From assembly GCF_028453695.1 (NCBI RefSeq), contig NC_135772.1:14260001-14324000 (forward strand): a stretch of 64,000 bases of DNA. Reading direction: 5' to 3'. Both the position numbers and the translations under genes were made by a program. The notes below the pieces were generated by a model that saw only the letters and a list, made by a program, of their open reading frames with translations, had not been told where the DNA came from and did not search any database. Below are positions 24,103-37,098 of the stretch, one piece after another (within the stretch, counting starts at the first letter, position 1; the number at the start of each line of letters is the position of its first letter). The stretch is from Augochlora pura. Its lineage: Eukaryota > Arthropoda > Insecta > Hymenoptera > Halictidae.

Positions 24103-25060
24103 GAAAATGTTATCTGCATAATTTTTGCTTTTAACTAATATCAGATACTGCGAGAAGTTCGTACGGATTGTACTTGAATCATTAATGAAAAAGTTAATAG
24201 ACGCAGTGATTTGTTTTAATTCAAATATTTTTGAAAATATGTTACAACTGCCGCCAATAGAGTTATCGACAGGACAAACATTTTTTCAATGATCTTTTTA
24301 TTATTATTTGTAATTCAAGACATTTTACTGGACGAAGTAATCGTTATCCTGTGACTCTTTCTCATTTTGATTCTAATAGTTTATGGTTTCAATAACGCAA
24401 AGAGAAATTATAAAATATTCTTGATAAGAAATGGAGCAAATATTGCAATACTTGCTCGAAACTAAAGGTATTTTGACTATTCTCAATGTTTTCCAGTTGG
24501 AATAAAACGGGCTTCGTTCGCGCGCTACCTTTTCGACTATTTATTAAAAACGACGACAATATTCAAGAAATGTAAACCTGCACGGCGCGCGACTCGATTC
24601 AAATCTGCAATTGGGCGCGGCATTTGCAGAAGCCGAGCACTCAATTGTCTCAATTAAATAAACGTGTCTTTCTCGATAAAACATCGGCGTTGCGGTAATA
24701 CTTGATCGAGAGGTCGCTGTTACGATTCTCCGTCACACCGCAGAACGTTGCAAATTACTTTCAACAAACGTCGGAAAACAGTGTTGTTTGTCGTTCCCCG
24801 CGTTGTAACGAGGCGGCAAATGAAAAAGCCGAGCGGCCAGCCGGGCTCACAACGGCGTACCCCGCAGTGGGCGTGCAATTTTAATGAAGTATAATGAAAA
24901 AACTCGGCCGCCGTTGCGGATCGACACGATTTCGAAAAAAATGCGGCGCAGCCCCCTACGAGGATCGTCGACGATCGCCGTGCATCGTTTCGATCCGCGC
25001 GGCACGTCCCAGGCGGTTTCGCTGTGAGAAGCGAGAAGCCAGAGCGAACGCGCGAGCGCG
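24103..25060. other. intergenic region, no gene recognised
   Basis: AT-rich to about 24.5 kb, then grading into a CpG-rich island. The long minus-strand frame at 24720-25283 (187 codons) is compositionally driven and has no recognisable domain. Confidence 0.4.
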
Positions 25061-25062
25061 CG

Positions 25063-25081
25063 CGAGAGAGAGAGAGAGAGG
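25063..25081 (+). repeat. (GA)n tract
   Basis: Nine uninterrupted GA units directly after a CGCGAGCGCGCG stretch in a CpG-rich island. Confidence 0.9.
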
Positions 25082-25384
25082 CCCAGGCCGGGATCGGCCG
25101 CCTAATCGAACAATTTTTCCAGTGAATTTCGAGTTTGTTGCGGACCGAGGTACACAGGAGAGTGTCTGGCGAAGCGGTCGGACCGAGATTCGGGTTGGAA
25201 AGCGATGCGGGGGCGAGTAGGGACAAGGAGAAAGGTGGAGGAGAAAGCGATGGCCACCTACGATCCCTCACTCGTTCGTTCATTCACTTACTCACTCTCC
25301 TCTCGTTTCTATTCTCTCCTCTCTGTGTGCTTTTAATTTACCGGGCGGCAGGCAAATGTTTGCGCCACTCCCCCTCGATCGTGC

Positions 25385-25455
25385 AACCCGTCTTCCTCTC
25401 TTTCGCCCCTCTCACTCTCTCGCTCTTTTTCTCTCTCTGTCACTCCTCTCTCGAT

Positions 25456-25486
<31 letters not shown>

Positions 25487-25499
25487 GCTCACTCTCTCG
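25385..25499 (+). repeat. CT-rich pyrimidine tract with (CT)n core
   Basis: CTCTCT-rich on the plus strand, core at about 25462-25486; the opposite polarity to the GA tract 320 bp upstream. Another GAGA-type site cluster when read on the minus strand. Confidence 0.9.
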
Positions 25500-25927
25500 T
25501 CGGTTCTCCACCGTTAGCTCCGTTTCCTGGTTCCCCGCACCCTCGCGATCCTACATCGTGCAACCCCTTGCGAGCCACCCCCTCGCACCCTTTCCTCCAT
25601 CCACCGCGAATATATTGACCGTGCCTGACCATTGAGCCCGGTGGATGCCGGTGGTTCAGCGTCGATGGTAATCTAGGTAATACGGCGAGATCACTTATCG
25701 AGGAATCGCTCCGGGTCGGTGCCGCTTTGAAACAGAAAAAGAAAGGCGGAAAAAGGAAAAAAGCTCTCTCGTCCGGGTTGGTGGGCGGTCTATGCGTGGT
25801 TCCCAAGCGCGTCGTGTACCTATCAGAGAAGAGTCGGGGATCGACTCGAATTCGTGCGCTTTGTACAAGGCAGCTTTACGTTTCCAGCGATCTCTCTCCT
25901 CTTTTTATTCCTATCTTTTTGCTTGCT

Positions 25928-25928
25928 C

Positions 25929-25968
<40 letters not shown>

Positions 25969-25970
25969 TG
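25928..25970 (+). repeat. (TTTC)n microsatellite
   Basis: About ten perfect tetranucleotide units at the right edge of the 24.9-26.1 kb island. Phenylalanine- and leucine-rich frames across it are artefacts. Confidence 0.95.
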
Positions 25971-26199
25971 GTTTTCGCTTTTTTACCGCCGCTCCTCCAC
26001 TCTGTTTTGAATCGACGGCGACAGAGCCGGACATCGTTATCAGCGGTTCTTTTTCGTATCGGGCAAGTTCGGTCTCTTGATTCGGATGACGGAGGAAGAG
26101 CCCTGCTCGATTACTCTTCTCGGAGTGGATGCACCGACTGGAATTGCGTGTCTCTGGCTGTTTGGACTCTCTTTTTATTCCGTTGCACTTTGCAAGGCT

Positions 26200-27447
26200 T
26201 CACTGTGATCGTTTCGAAGCTGCAGCGGGAGTCTGGAATTCTGGAATGGTTGCGGAACAACTCTCCGATGATAGAGTTATGTTGTACTTCTTTTTCTTTT
26301 TCTGTCGAGTAGTAAACGTCGGGAGTACTACGAAACTGATAATTAGAGTAGTTATGTATTTTATTAGTGGATTATGCTGTTGGTCGGAAAAGTTGCAGCC
26401 GGTGTACAAAGCATTCCTACAATTTTTAATAAATGGAATAACTTTTTTATAATTGGGCCAAGTGGTCTAAATTTTGTTTGGGTGCTACAGAGATTAGTTT
26501 TAGGTAATGTATAATTAGACAACTTTTGTACCAGTTTATTGTTACAATTAACAGATTTTGCGACAGCAATTAAATAAATCTTTAACTTGTGTTGTAAACA
26601 TCAAAAATTTTAATTCTTTCGAAATTTATCAGTCTTAGAGTAAACCTTTAGTAAATAATATACGGCCATTTAAGTGTCAACATTCTGTAAATCGTTGGTT
26701 TAGATAATTATGTTGCCACGAAATTTCTTCGTAACGTTATCCGAAATCAGAGTTTTTTTTGTCGCCGATAGGATCATTTTGCAAACTTCTATTCGTTTAT
26801 GATGTTCGCGCGGAATGAAAAGACGATCGCGTTGCTTAATGTGTTTGAAGAACGTCGTATAAAAGTAGATTCGCGGAAGTTGGACAAAATTTTATTGGAC
26901 CGGCAGTCGTGGGATAATATTGACTGGACAGACGTAGGAACGAAATTGAGTCAACACGGGTAATGGGAGAGTAATGCAATCTTGTGAAAAAAAGTGTGCA
27001 TTACGCCCGTGGGGGTTAGGTCTGGAAAAATCGTAAAATCGATCGCGAGTCAATATTAGACTCATAAGAAAGCAAAGCATCCGCGATGTTGTATTAACCG
27101 TGTAAACGTTGCAACGGCGATTTATTAATCGGACGAGGATTTATTATGAAGATGAAGAGAGGAATAGAAGCCGGTGTATTGCTCGATTGACACCATTAAT
27201 CTCCCGGAATTTGTTGTGCCTCGGAGAATCGTTATAATCCGAATTTATTTAATCCCTCATTCTCATAGTCGCCGACAGGATTGCTTTAATATTTGATTGT
27301 AGATATTTATTTATTTTTTTATTATTGTAGATATTTTTCGTAATTTAATTTGTGCCGCGAAGTATCTTTTGCTTGTCAGAGAAATGTGGGAATTCTCGTA
27401 ATATTTTTAAGGATGTTTCATTTACCAGTATCTTCGAAAACTGTTAA

Positions 27448-27479
<32 letters not shown>

Positions 27480-29450
27480 CGTTATAGAAAGTGAACAATG
27501 AATTGTGGCTGTTCATTACCGCACGTCTCGCTCTCACGAAATTGTAACGGTTCGACTGCCGAGAATTTTCGAAAAAATCAGAAATTTAATGTACGGAGGC
27601 ATTCTGGTGCCGCTGTACACGTGTCTCCGTCGGGATTTGAAAAAAAAAAAAATGAGAGACAACTGTTTACTCTGATGACTGGAAAAAATCGTCGAATATT
27701 CGGTTCGGATGAAACGTTCATATCCGCGCTAACACGAATTTCCGGTCCACGTGTTGCAAAGTTTGATACGTTGAATCGCAGATACGGTGAGCGTATGCGG
27801 AGGCAATCTAAATTCTAATAAGCGGGGGCCTCTAGTTATCCGGAATCCAGCGTTTTCAGCGTTTGGGGAACGATCGCGGCGGCAGATTTCGTAGTAAGGC
27901 GCGTGCGTCGCCGTTTCACTTGCGGCTTTTAATAAATGGTATAAAAACGGGATCAAATATTTAACCGGGAAATATTTGAGCGAGTGCCTATTATTACAGG
28001 GTAGTCGGGCGGCATAGATATCCCGGCTGCCACAACCCTATGGTACTCCGCGCCATCCCGTTTATGTCTGGCAAATATACCTAGTTGCTCGTTAGATATA
28101 TGTAGAGAGGTGTACGTGTGTCGATTTAAAGCGACACCGGCTCGCCGGCCAAACGGCCGAGTGCCTCTCCACTTTTCGCTCCCCGTTTTTAGTTTAAACA
28201 TTCTTAATCGATCGCTCACGCCCTACTAAAGTGCTAATTACCGTTGTTCCCGGCTGCGCGAGCTTGAATAATACATCGACCGGTCGATCTAAACTTTTCC
28301 AGTGCACCTTGGAAATACCGTCGGAGAACCTGCCACCCTCCACCTATGTCTCTGAATAATATAGACGTCTTGATGATCGATTGTAATATCACAAAGAAAA
28401 TACGCAGCTGTATTCGTTCGATATTTTGCATTTACAACAGCGAATAGGTTTATTTAATAACGTTTTTAGAAAACAGTTTCATCGTTTCAGGGACTGTGGA
28501 ATGCAAAATCGATAATGGAACATTTTTATACATTCGATAGACTCGTAAAATTTCGTGCATTTCTAGCTAACCTGTAGAAACTTATGCAAATATAATAGCA
28601 AAATTTTTGGAGAGTATTATAGTCATTGTCATATATCACCGCCCCGGACTATTCCTCAGAACTACGGATTTTTTACCTTGTTTACGTATCCAGAGATTTT
28701 TTGTATATATAATAATTGTTTATAATTTATTGCTTTTCTAGCTTTAGTTTACAGACATCTATAAAAGTACATCCGTGGATCCGTGAATTTTTCATATTTT
28801 TCTATGGAATTTCTAGCGTGTCCTTATGGATTTATAAAACTCCGCTCAGTGGGTAACACTGTCTACTGTGTTCCTTTCCTATTAGAAATGTTTGGCTTCC
28901 TTAGAAAAAGATCGCGACCGGAGGATAGTTAGGGAACAATGTCCTAACAGATAACACGGACGGAATCCAAGCAAAAATGAATAAAAACAACGTCTCATCC
29001 CCCTTATACGACAGTCTAATATTTGAGTTCGGCAAATGGGGCAGCGGCGCGGTGTATCCTCCGTTTCGTGGGAAAGTCAAGAGATTCCATCGCGCGGGCC
29101 ACGAGCCACCGACCGAATAAATTGCCTGCGCCGCCTGGCCTCTAATTAATGTCCAGGGACGTGTTTGCTTGTTCGGGGAAAATTCGATGCAAATAGTGTG
29201 TAACGTAAGGCGGACGTGTAATTACGCGTCGCCGGCACGCGGCTTCCTTCTGATAAACGAGGACAGCCCTACCGTTTGACCCTGTCGATGTCCGGCCCGG
29301 TCACGTGACCGGAAACGCCGCTGTGGACATCGAGAGCGTCCGAGCGCGTGCTACCGGCGATCATGGCCGCCAAATAATTGATGAACCTGTTCAAGACACG
29401 TAATGCTGGTGCTTTTTCTGTTCGGTAATTTTATAATCGTTCGTTTCTTC
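26200..29450. other. intergenic region, no gene recognised
   Basis: Mostly AT-rich, with GC-richer parts at 27.8-28.2 and 29.0-29.35 kb and an (AT)n microsatellite at 27451. No frame with a recognisable domain. Confidence 0.4.
27451..27479. repeat. (AT)n microsatellite
   Basis: About 14 AT units, uninterrupted. Confidence 0.95.
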
Positions 29451-29523
29451 AGAATTGAATATCTTTTTCTTGTGAAAAGCAATGAATACAGCAAATCCTC
29501 TCCTTGTTTAGTAGACAGTAGTA

Positions 29524-29646
29524 GACAATTTGGGTTAATTGAAATACGATTATTCGAGCCTGACGGCTTGATAGTCGTCGTTTGCCAAGAACTATAAAAA
29601 CGAGACGCGGAGCTCGAATAATCGTATCTCCTCTTCCCGAATTGTC
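29524..29646. repeat. hairpin with 35-bp stem and 52-nt loop
   Basis: Left arm 29524-29559 pairs with right arm 29612-29646. The 16 bases ATACGATTATTCGAGC at the loop end and GACAATT at the base match exactly, with mismatches only in the middle. Weaker pairing (GGAG, TTGTC and TATTCAT-type words) continues outward to roughly 29480 and 29700. See findings for miRNA-like and foldback-element readings. Confidence 0.85.
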
Positions 29647-29902
29647 CATTTTTGTTTGCTAGTTGACAATTGTGAGGAGTCCGAGTCCACTTCATATGCT
29701 ATACTATAGCCTAAGATCATATCCAATTTGGTTTTGTAACAATCTTGAATTCCTGCCAATTCTGCCAATCGAATAGACTGCCAGTTTAGTCAATTTAAAA
29801 TGGCTTTTATTTTATGTATTTTCTCGGGACGGAGGTTCGGCAGTCAACACGTTAATTACACGCGCTATGATTTCTTCCACAGCTTCGTTAGTTAGCACAT
29901 CC

Positions 29903-30306
29903 TTAACCCCCTACCGTGCCATTATTTTCAAAGCTACAACGATTAGGACGCTTTGGATTGTAATAGTATTTTGTAGAAGAGAAAGAAAATTTATATTTAT
30001 ATTTACTGCTTAGATATTAATGACAGGAGAGCAGAATTCCAGTCCGACCTAAAAGAACAACAAATTCATGTTTAACAAGTTATTATTATTAAAACTCTTC
30101 GTCACCCTATACACCACCTATATCATTGCCCTATATTTGCTGCCCCATAATTTGTACGTTTCAATTTACTTTCATTCGCAGATATTGATAACACAATGTC
30201 AAAGTTTGTTCCGACTAAAAAGTAATGGACCATCATTCATACTTAACGGATCACGCATGAAATCTCGATCACGAGCGTGACTCGTAGTCATAGCGCAAGG
30301 GTTGAA
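29903..30306. mobile_element. possible TTAA-bounded non-autonomous element
   Basis: Begins TTAACCCCCTACCGTGCCA and ends TAGCGCAAGGGTTGAA, so the two ends are roughly inverted copies with CCC termini beside a TTAA or TTGA site, as in piggyBac-type non-autonomous elements. The right end (from 30257) matches 53650-53700. Boundaries are inferred from the ends alone. Confidence 0.4.
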
Positions 30307-33300
30307 AAACTGAATCGTCAACTGTAATTGACAATCGCGTCTGTCGAACGTAACTGTTAATCATTGATTCGCATTAAGCATCAGTGAACTGCCAGTGTAA
30401 TTAACGGGGCAAGAGGCGACCCGGTATATTATCCGGTCGAACGGCCCCGTAAAACCTTTATTAGGACATAATTTCGACCGACACACAAAGCGACAGTTAT
30501 TATAGGGCGGCGGCGTGCGAGTGAGCGAGCGCGCGCGCGAGTATTTCGGTCGAGGATCCTGAAGTTGGTGTCTCCGTTACGCCACGGGGCCCCGTGCCCT
30601 TCTTTCCTCGCCGTCTATTGCCGAGCAAACATCGCCGGTCGCCTAGTCGCTAATAAACCCGACTTCAGAGACGTGATTTACACACTGGCGAGCGCGCACG
30701 CTCGGGCACAAATAACCTAACCCAGACCTAACGCGGCATGCTTTTACGTCGTTCCGCCCCCTCTTATTCGATCCCACGAAACAACGATACAACCGGGCTC
30801 CGACGCTACGGGGATAGAATCGATCGCGACTACATCGAATTTATTTTGTATTAATTATTACGATTGGTATTCGTATCACGGCCGATGAACGATTTTGGAG
30901 TTGCGAATTAACGCGATCCGTGTGGCGTAGGATTCATCGGTGACCTATATTATGTATATTTATCATTATTTATTCATTAGACCGGAGAAATTGCGTAAAA
31001 TGACCATGCGCGTTACTTTCGTTGTTCATTTTGGTTAAAAGCTGCCACGCGAGGTGTACAAAAAGATTAAATATGAGAACTTGCGGAGAAGAATATATAA
31101 ACTGTAATAGAGTCAGCTTTCAGCTAGTACAGCTTTTATCGTAGCTCTAAATGTTAATAAAAGGACCCATTGACAGGGTACAAGGCAGAACGCGACAGAT
31201 TACACGATTACGCTTACACTTACGATTATGACCACGATTACATCCACGATTAAAAACGTTAAAGGACGCGCGCCGTGTGGTGGAGGAATAATAGAGGGAG
31301 AACTTTAGGATTGGGAGTGAGTGATGAGGCTTCTCATAGGTTCTTCTCCCTCGCTCCGCCACTTGTGAATACTTCTCCGACAATTTCCACCCCCTGCAGC
31401 TCACGGTGCCTGGGCCTGAAATCCAGCTTATCTTTCTGGCTTTGTTACTAACGACTTTCATATTAAATACCTCAAAAACTCTGAGCCGTCTGCACCCCAA
31501 ACCGAATATCGTTACGTTCAGTTTTAAAAACTCTACAACTGTCCGAAATGTCATCGAACAGTCAACGTCTGTCCTGGGGACCTCTCATTGTAGACGTTCT
31601 TCTCATAAAAACTTTAATGACAAAACAAAACGAGATTGTTAATAGTGATTCGATTTTTGATCTATAATAATTTTCTATTCGAAAAATTCACAATTCTATT
31701 TAGAGATAAAGAAGACAAATAATATTTCATTAAAATAAGAAGTTTGTAGATGCTTTTTAATATCTCCATTACGAATCCGATTTATTACTCGGGAGGGGGT
31801 TGAAAGCGCACGCTAGAATCAGTATTTATAGAAACTGTAATAAGAATTCGCGGCGTGGGGTAACGCAACGATGTCTGTCTCATCGACCCTACCTACCGTC
31901 TTCGTAATATCTTTCTCGAATTAATCCGGAAAACAGGAGTTCCAGAAATCCAGCGGAGGATTCTGCGACACGAAAGCCGTTTTCCATTCGAGGAGAAAAA
32001 AACCTGGTTCGTGGTAGGCGGGAGCCGGAAGATCCGGCCTTTGAACTTCGTCTAGCGGAAGGCGGATGATTGTACGGTGTCTTTGAAGCCGGTTAAACTC
32101 GCTCTCGAAAGGGTGACGTTAAAAGAGAAAGAGAGAGGGCGCCAAGCCGTGGCGCGGAAGGCGGGGGGTGGGAAAAGGGCCGCAAGTGAACGAACAGTAA
32201 AGCCACCCTTTGAGACGAACTGGTTAGGAGATGAATTCGAACGCTTCGTGGAGGAGGGTACCGGGGGTGCGTCGGCAGGGTACAAACACGGAGATGGTAA
32301 AAGTTTATTAATTAGCTGGAATTAAGCGTGGCCGGCTCGTGTTCCCTGAGAACCAAGAGTTCTCTGGAGGAACGAAGGAACCGGACGAAGAAAGCACCGG
32401 GGGTGCAACTTTTCTTCCGGTTGCTTTCGCCTGTAATCTCGAGCCGGCTGATTGATCGCTTTGGGAGAAATTCTTCTTAACATGGGATTTTCTTTTTCTT
32501 GATTAATTAAATTACAAATCTTGATAGCTCGGATGGACCATGTTACACAATTTCAAAATATGTCAAGATTAACGCCACCGTTTTAATGAATCTAGAATCT
32601 GAATGATCGAATAATGTTTCAATTTGTAAAATACAAACCAGAAATTATGAAATATAAAATAAAAGTATTTCCATAAACTTCTTAAAAATATTTTTTTAAT
32701 CTTTAAGAATAAGTAGATACAGTCACCAACAAATTTTCCAATGATTCCGAAGTTAAATTGTATTCAACGATTCAATTCGTGGCATCTTCTAAGGAGAGCT
32801 TGTTGTTAGATTTCTGATCGATATGTCATATAAACTCATCTTATGAAAAAGCGTGAAATTTGAAAAATAGAAGCCTCTCGTTTCAAAATGATTTAAGTTT
32901 TATTATTGTACGATTTTTCCTCATGGAATAAATTAGATTGTATAACACACTGTATATATAACACTGTATAACGATTTTGCATCGAAGATTGGATAAGTTC
33001 CGCAAGCTGATTCAGTCCCCCGTTTACCCGTTGTCATCGCAAGTGCAATGTAATTTGTCCGGTAAAAGTGGTCGAGCTATGAGAATCGGTTGGTCGCACG
33101 GCGCTCCGCTTATTCATATTTAATTCGCTTGACTCGTCAGTTGTACGTCAAAAGGGGGTAGTTGCGTACGTGAATCGTAGGGGTTCAACGGGGCAGGACA
33201 AGCGTGTCCCATTATGCCGCGTTTCCGGCCGAGTTGGTCTCGTTGTCTGCTCATCATCGTCGATAATTTTCGTAGACCAAGCGGCGGGCCCTCCTTTCTA

Positions 33301-34300
33301 CCGTAACGTTGTCGCCCTGACATTTTAATGAGGTCGACACGCGAAGTCATAGCTCCACCGAGAGCCTTTATTACCGTTACTTCGACGCTGTTCGATGACC
33401 TAGTCACGTTTCCAATGGAAGTCCCGGCTAGAAAATTAACACTAGGCTAGCATTCGGATCTTCACACGCACGGCGGTTTTTTTCGTAAAATTTATCCCAA
33501 TTTCTAATACATTCTTCATAAACTTCGCAATCTCGATAACCATTTTGGAACCCGTCAGTTTGACGAATCTCGTTGAAAAAGGGAGGAATTTCAATTTTAT
33601 TTGCTTTTCCACAGGATACTAGGATACTCTATTTTTCTACGAGATAGGCACAGTTATTGTGCCAGTGTTTATCATATTAAACAATTTGTTCTTCCTGATG
33701 ATTTTTTAGAAATTCGCACGGATCTCGTCGGAAACGAATACCCGAAGGTGAACCGATTATTAGAGCCCTTGAGATTTCTCTCACTGCGGACAATCTCTAC
33801 AGATGGCGCCAGTGAAATCACTTCACGGACGCGGGTTGATGCTGATAGCATGATCAATACAAGATGTAGAATTTAGAAAAGCGTAAATCTAATCGAAAAT
33901 CACCTCAGTTGGTCGCTTGGTAAATTTAATCATCCGACTTACCTTTAATACCTCGAAGTATCAGTCCCCTGCGATCAATTAGAGTAATATAAATTTAGGG
34001 GTGGCTGACCCTCTTGAGGAAATTATGTTAATTTACTTACTTTTCGTCCCTTTCAAATAGGTCCACTGTTCGTCAGAGAATATCATCTTGATATATTAGC
34101 TTCCTTGGAGATAAAAGTATCTGCTTCGCTGCTTTTTCATATCCCTTTGTTGCTTAATAAAGGACTAGGGATGGTTGCTAGTTTCCAGTTTACCAACTCA
34201 AACGATGTAGGGCAGTGGAATCTGTTTCTGTGGCATTACCAATAGCTAGCTTATTTTTATCGAATAAGATGCATTTTTTAATTAAAAAGTTTAATGCACC
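30307..34300. other. intergenic region, no gene recognised
   Basis: GC-rich around 30.4-30.8 and 31.9-32.45 kb, otherwise AT-rich. Includes a decayed repeat of CNACGATTA-type words at 31199-31252. Open frames of 80-135 codons have no recognisable domain. Confidence 0.4.
31199..31252 (+). repeat. decayed minisatellite of ACGATTA words
   Basis: ACGATTA occurs three times, plus close variants, in about 54 bp (acACGATTAcgct, ttACGATTAtgac, ccACGATTAcatc, ccACGATTAaaaa). Confidence 0.6.
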
Positions 34301-34305
34301 TTAGT

Positions 34306-34399
34306 CTATAAATATAAGGTTCATTATACCTGACAACAAACCGAAGACATAACAATTGCCCCCACCTCATCTCCCAGTAATCGGTTCCATTACTCTACA
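34306..34399 (+). repeat. diverged interspersed repeat, copy B
   Basis: Partner of 22919-23002 in the same orientation; the best-kept part is GTAATCGGTTCCATTACTC. It lies just 56 bp before the Tc1-like fragment at 34456. Confidence 0.6.
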
Positions 34400-34455
34400 G
34401 GTAATGTCTTCTTTTGTCAACGTCGGTTCTTCGTTTGGAAAACATTACTAATATA

Positions 34456-34740
34456 CAATAACGAGCGAAAGTGAACACACAACTTTTAAAATGATATAAG
34501 CCTTTTTAAACCGACTTAAAAAATTACTTGTCTTTTTTGTAAATGTTAAAGGTACTAGTTCGCTAGATAATTACTGAAATACCTTTTTTCTAATTTTGCT
34601 AATATTTGTAATAAAAAAATGTAAAATTTACATTTTACATTGTAAAATCGATTTAGAGCAGTTTTGAAAAAGTTGCACCATTTTGGTTGCTTATTTTACA
34701 TGTTAAAGTACAGCTTAAACAACCACCGATCGACTGACGA
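34456..34740 (+). mobile_element. partial relative of the 16.3-kb foldback element
   Basis: The left 150 bp align with the 16307 element: TA then CA at the end, CTTTTTAAACC for TTTTTTAAAACTGG, then AAAGGTACTAGTTCGCTAGA for AAAGGTACCAGTCCACTAGA, then AAATACCTTTTTTC for CAATACTTTTTTAG. Internal similarity (TTAAAGTACAG region) can be followed weakly to about 34740. No matching right-hand inverted repeat was found, so the copy appears truncated or too diverged. Between 34618 and 34650 there are alternating TGTAAAAT and ATTTTACA words. Confidence 0.6.
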
Positions 34741-35395
34741 AAACATTTTTAATTACTCACGTTCAACAATGACATACGAAAGGTCGTAAAAAGATTTTTC
34801 GAACAAGCCGTTATAAAGAATCTCAGTATGCTGGAAGTAACGCGAAGTTCGGCGAAGTCGAGTATGCCGTGGACACATAAACGTGCTCCCAATCCGCTGA
34901 TTAATATTTAATTTTCCCGGGGACTAAAGTTTTTAAGAGCAGGAAACGAGCGTGTCATCGTCTGAGTGATTAATATACTTCGGGGAGTGCGAACCTGGTA
35001 GAGAGATCCGGTGGAGTTAAATCGGCTGATGTTTGGCGGGTCGTATCGCGGGTGGCAGGCTGCATTCCAGGGGCAGTTAAGGTCGGGTTAAATTCATAAA
35101 ACGTGTACACGCGGGGAGGGCATCGTGTTTCTTTTGGAGCGTGCTCGACCGACCTGGGTGAATAACGGGGGCTATAGTCACGTCTTTTCCAAACAGGAAT
35201 TTGCACTCTCTTCGTTACCATGGCTAGGCGTCTCTGCAAACTGCACGAACGCTACGGTAAAGTAACGTGGAGTAACGCAACGTTATATACACGGGGTGGG
35301 TGTATACACCCACCCAGCTCCGGAGAGTCTCGACCAACCCTGGATGGGGCCAGAGCAACAGAGAAAGAGTGAGAGAGAGTCAGGGTGTAGAGGGC

Positions 35396-35415
35396 GGGGG
35401 GGGGGGGGGGGGGGG
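35396..35415 (+). repeat. G20 homopolymer
   Basis: Twenty G in a GA-rich tract (35358-35530). Translation gives poly-glycine frames that are artefacts. Potential quadruplex; also a place where read errors are expected. Confidence 0.95.
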
Positions 35416-36807
35416 AGGCGAAGGGAGGGGTGGAGGAACGGACAAGAGGAGGGAGAAAGATCGAGCGGAAGACGATGGTAAGAGAGGGACGGAGCTAAAG
35501 GAGAGCGAGAGGGAGACAGAGAGATTTGCAGCCCCGTGGGTTTGTTTGACTTTACTTGCAGCTATGTAATTGAATATTATACCAGGCTGCCTCGTTGGAA
35601 GGGTTGAAAACTCTTACGAAAAGGGAAGGGCTCGGTCGAGAATCCGAATGGTGGACGAGAGATAGCCCCAGAAAGCTGGAAGGGGATGCTTGATGGAGTG
35701 CTCCATAAGAGGAACCAGAAAATTAACTGAAAATCTCACGAAATCGCAAAGGACCTTTCGTACCCGCTGGGCCAACGGAGAGGCTGCGGGGAGGGGGGAC
35801 CTTCTGTTTACCCTTTATTATACCCGCGCATCCTCCCTTCTAACAGACCGCACTCGTCCCTCACCCCACATCTGGATGAGCACCAAGCTTCTTTGAGTCC
35901 CTCGAGCGTTTCCCTCCTCTAGAAAATCTTACCGGAATTTTCAGGTTTCGCTTTGGGCTCTGATCGACGCCAGCTGTACACATTTCTTCCTGTGGCGGCA
36001 GGAAAATTCGAGGATCGACGCAGGACAATTCTCGAAACGAAAAACGTCACGATTCATTTAATTGCGTTTGTTCGTCCCCGTCGAGTGACCGGATAAATCG
36101 TAAAATCTGTGGAAAACAAAAAAAAGAAACCGCCAAAGATGAAATAAAAATGTTGGGTCTCGCGAAAGATTGTTTGCCGGAAGAGCAACGCGCATGCGAG
36201 TTCGCGGGGTTAAACCGTCTGAACAGCAACGCGTAGCAGAGCTCCTCCTAGGTCAGTTTCGTTCCGGCGACGTCTTCCGTCCCGCAAAATCCCCGAGCAC
36301 CGAGCATGGTCATTATAAGGTCCCGCGGTGGGTTCGGGAAGTAGCTGAAGCTTATCGAGCTACGCGACAGTAAGCATGGCTTGCAGGGGGGGGACGTAAG
36401 AAAGAACAGGAGCGAGCTAGACGGAGCGTAGGTGCATGTAAAGGGAAACGGTCGGGGGAGGCCAGCGAAAGAGGGAAAGAGAGAAGGAGACAGAGTACAT
36501 GCCGCAGGATGGTTGGTATACAGTAGCGCGTATAGTCCGCTGGTCGATGGTGCGGCCCGTAACGCCCAGCTACTGCGCAACCAATGCGCGAGTCCACCAT
36601 GTTTAATGCTGCGAATTCGCTCACCCTCCGAGGCGACTCGTCCTCGTCCCTTCAGCCCTCTCGCCCAGCATGCTGGTACCGACCCTAACCTCCGTCTGCT
36701 CGCCCTCCTATCCCTCCGTCCTGCCCTTTCTGCCCTTCCGCCGTCACTACCGCTACCGCGCCACGACCCGTCATTCCTTCGTTCCCCGGTTATGCCACGG
36801 ATCGTCT

Positions 36808-36857
36808 GTCCTCTCCTCTCCTCCTCCTCCCCCCTCTCTCTCTCTCTCTCTTCTCTC
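36808..36857 (+). repeat. (CT)n / CCT tract
   Basis: CTCCTCC units grading into about nine uninterrupted CT units. Confidence 0.9.
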
Positions 36858-37098
36858 GGCAGTTTCCTCTCTCCTTGGTCTATCTCTCTTCCTCCCGTCG
36901 CCCCGCATCGCTTCTCTTCCGCGGGTCTCCTCTCCTCAGCGATCCACTCGGGCGCCACATAACGGACAACAAATTCCTATGTACAAGCGGCTGGAAACCG
37001 CATCCAGCTATCCACCGCCCCTATTCTCTCTCTTCATTCCCCGTTCTACCCTCTTCTTTCGTTGTCGTCCCACGTTTCGCTGCCTACCTCCTACCGAG

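Noticed and set aside
24720..25283. 187-codon minus frame
   Set aside because: Lies in a CpG-rich island with competing frames on the plus strand; no domain recognised.
30716..30735. CCTAACCCAGACCTAACG as telomeric (TTAGG)n
   Set aside because: Only two imperfect units; no array.
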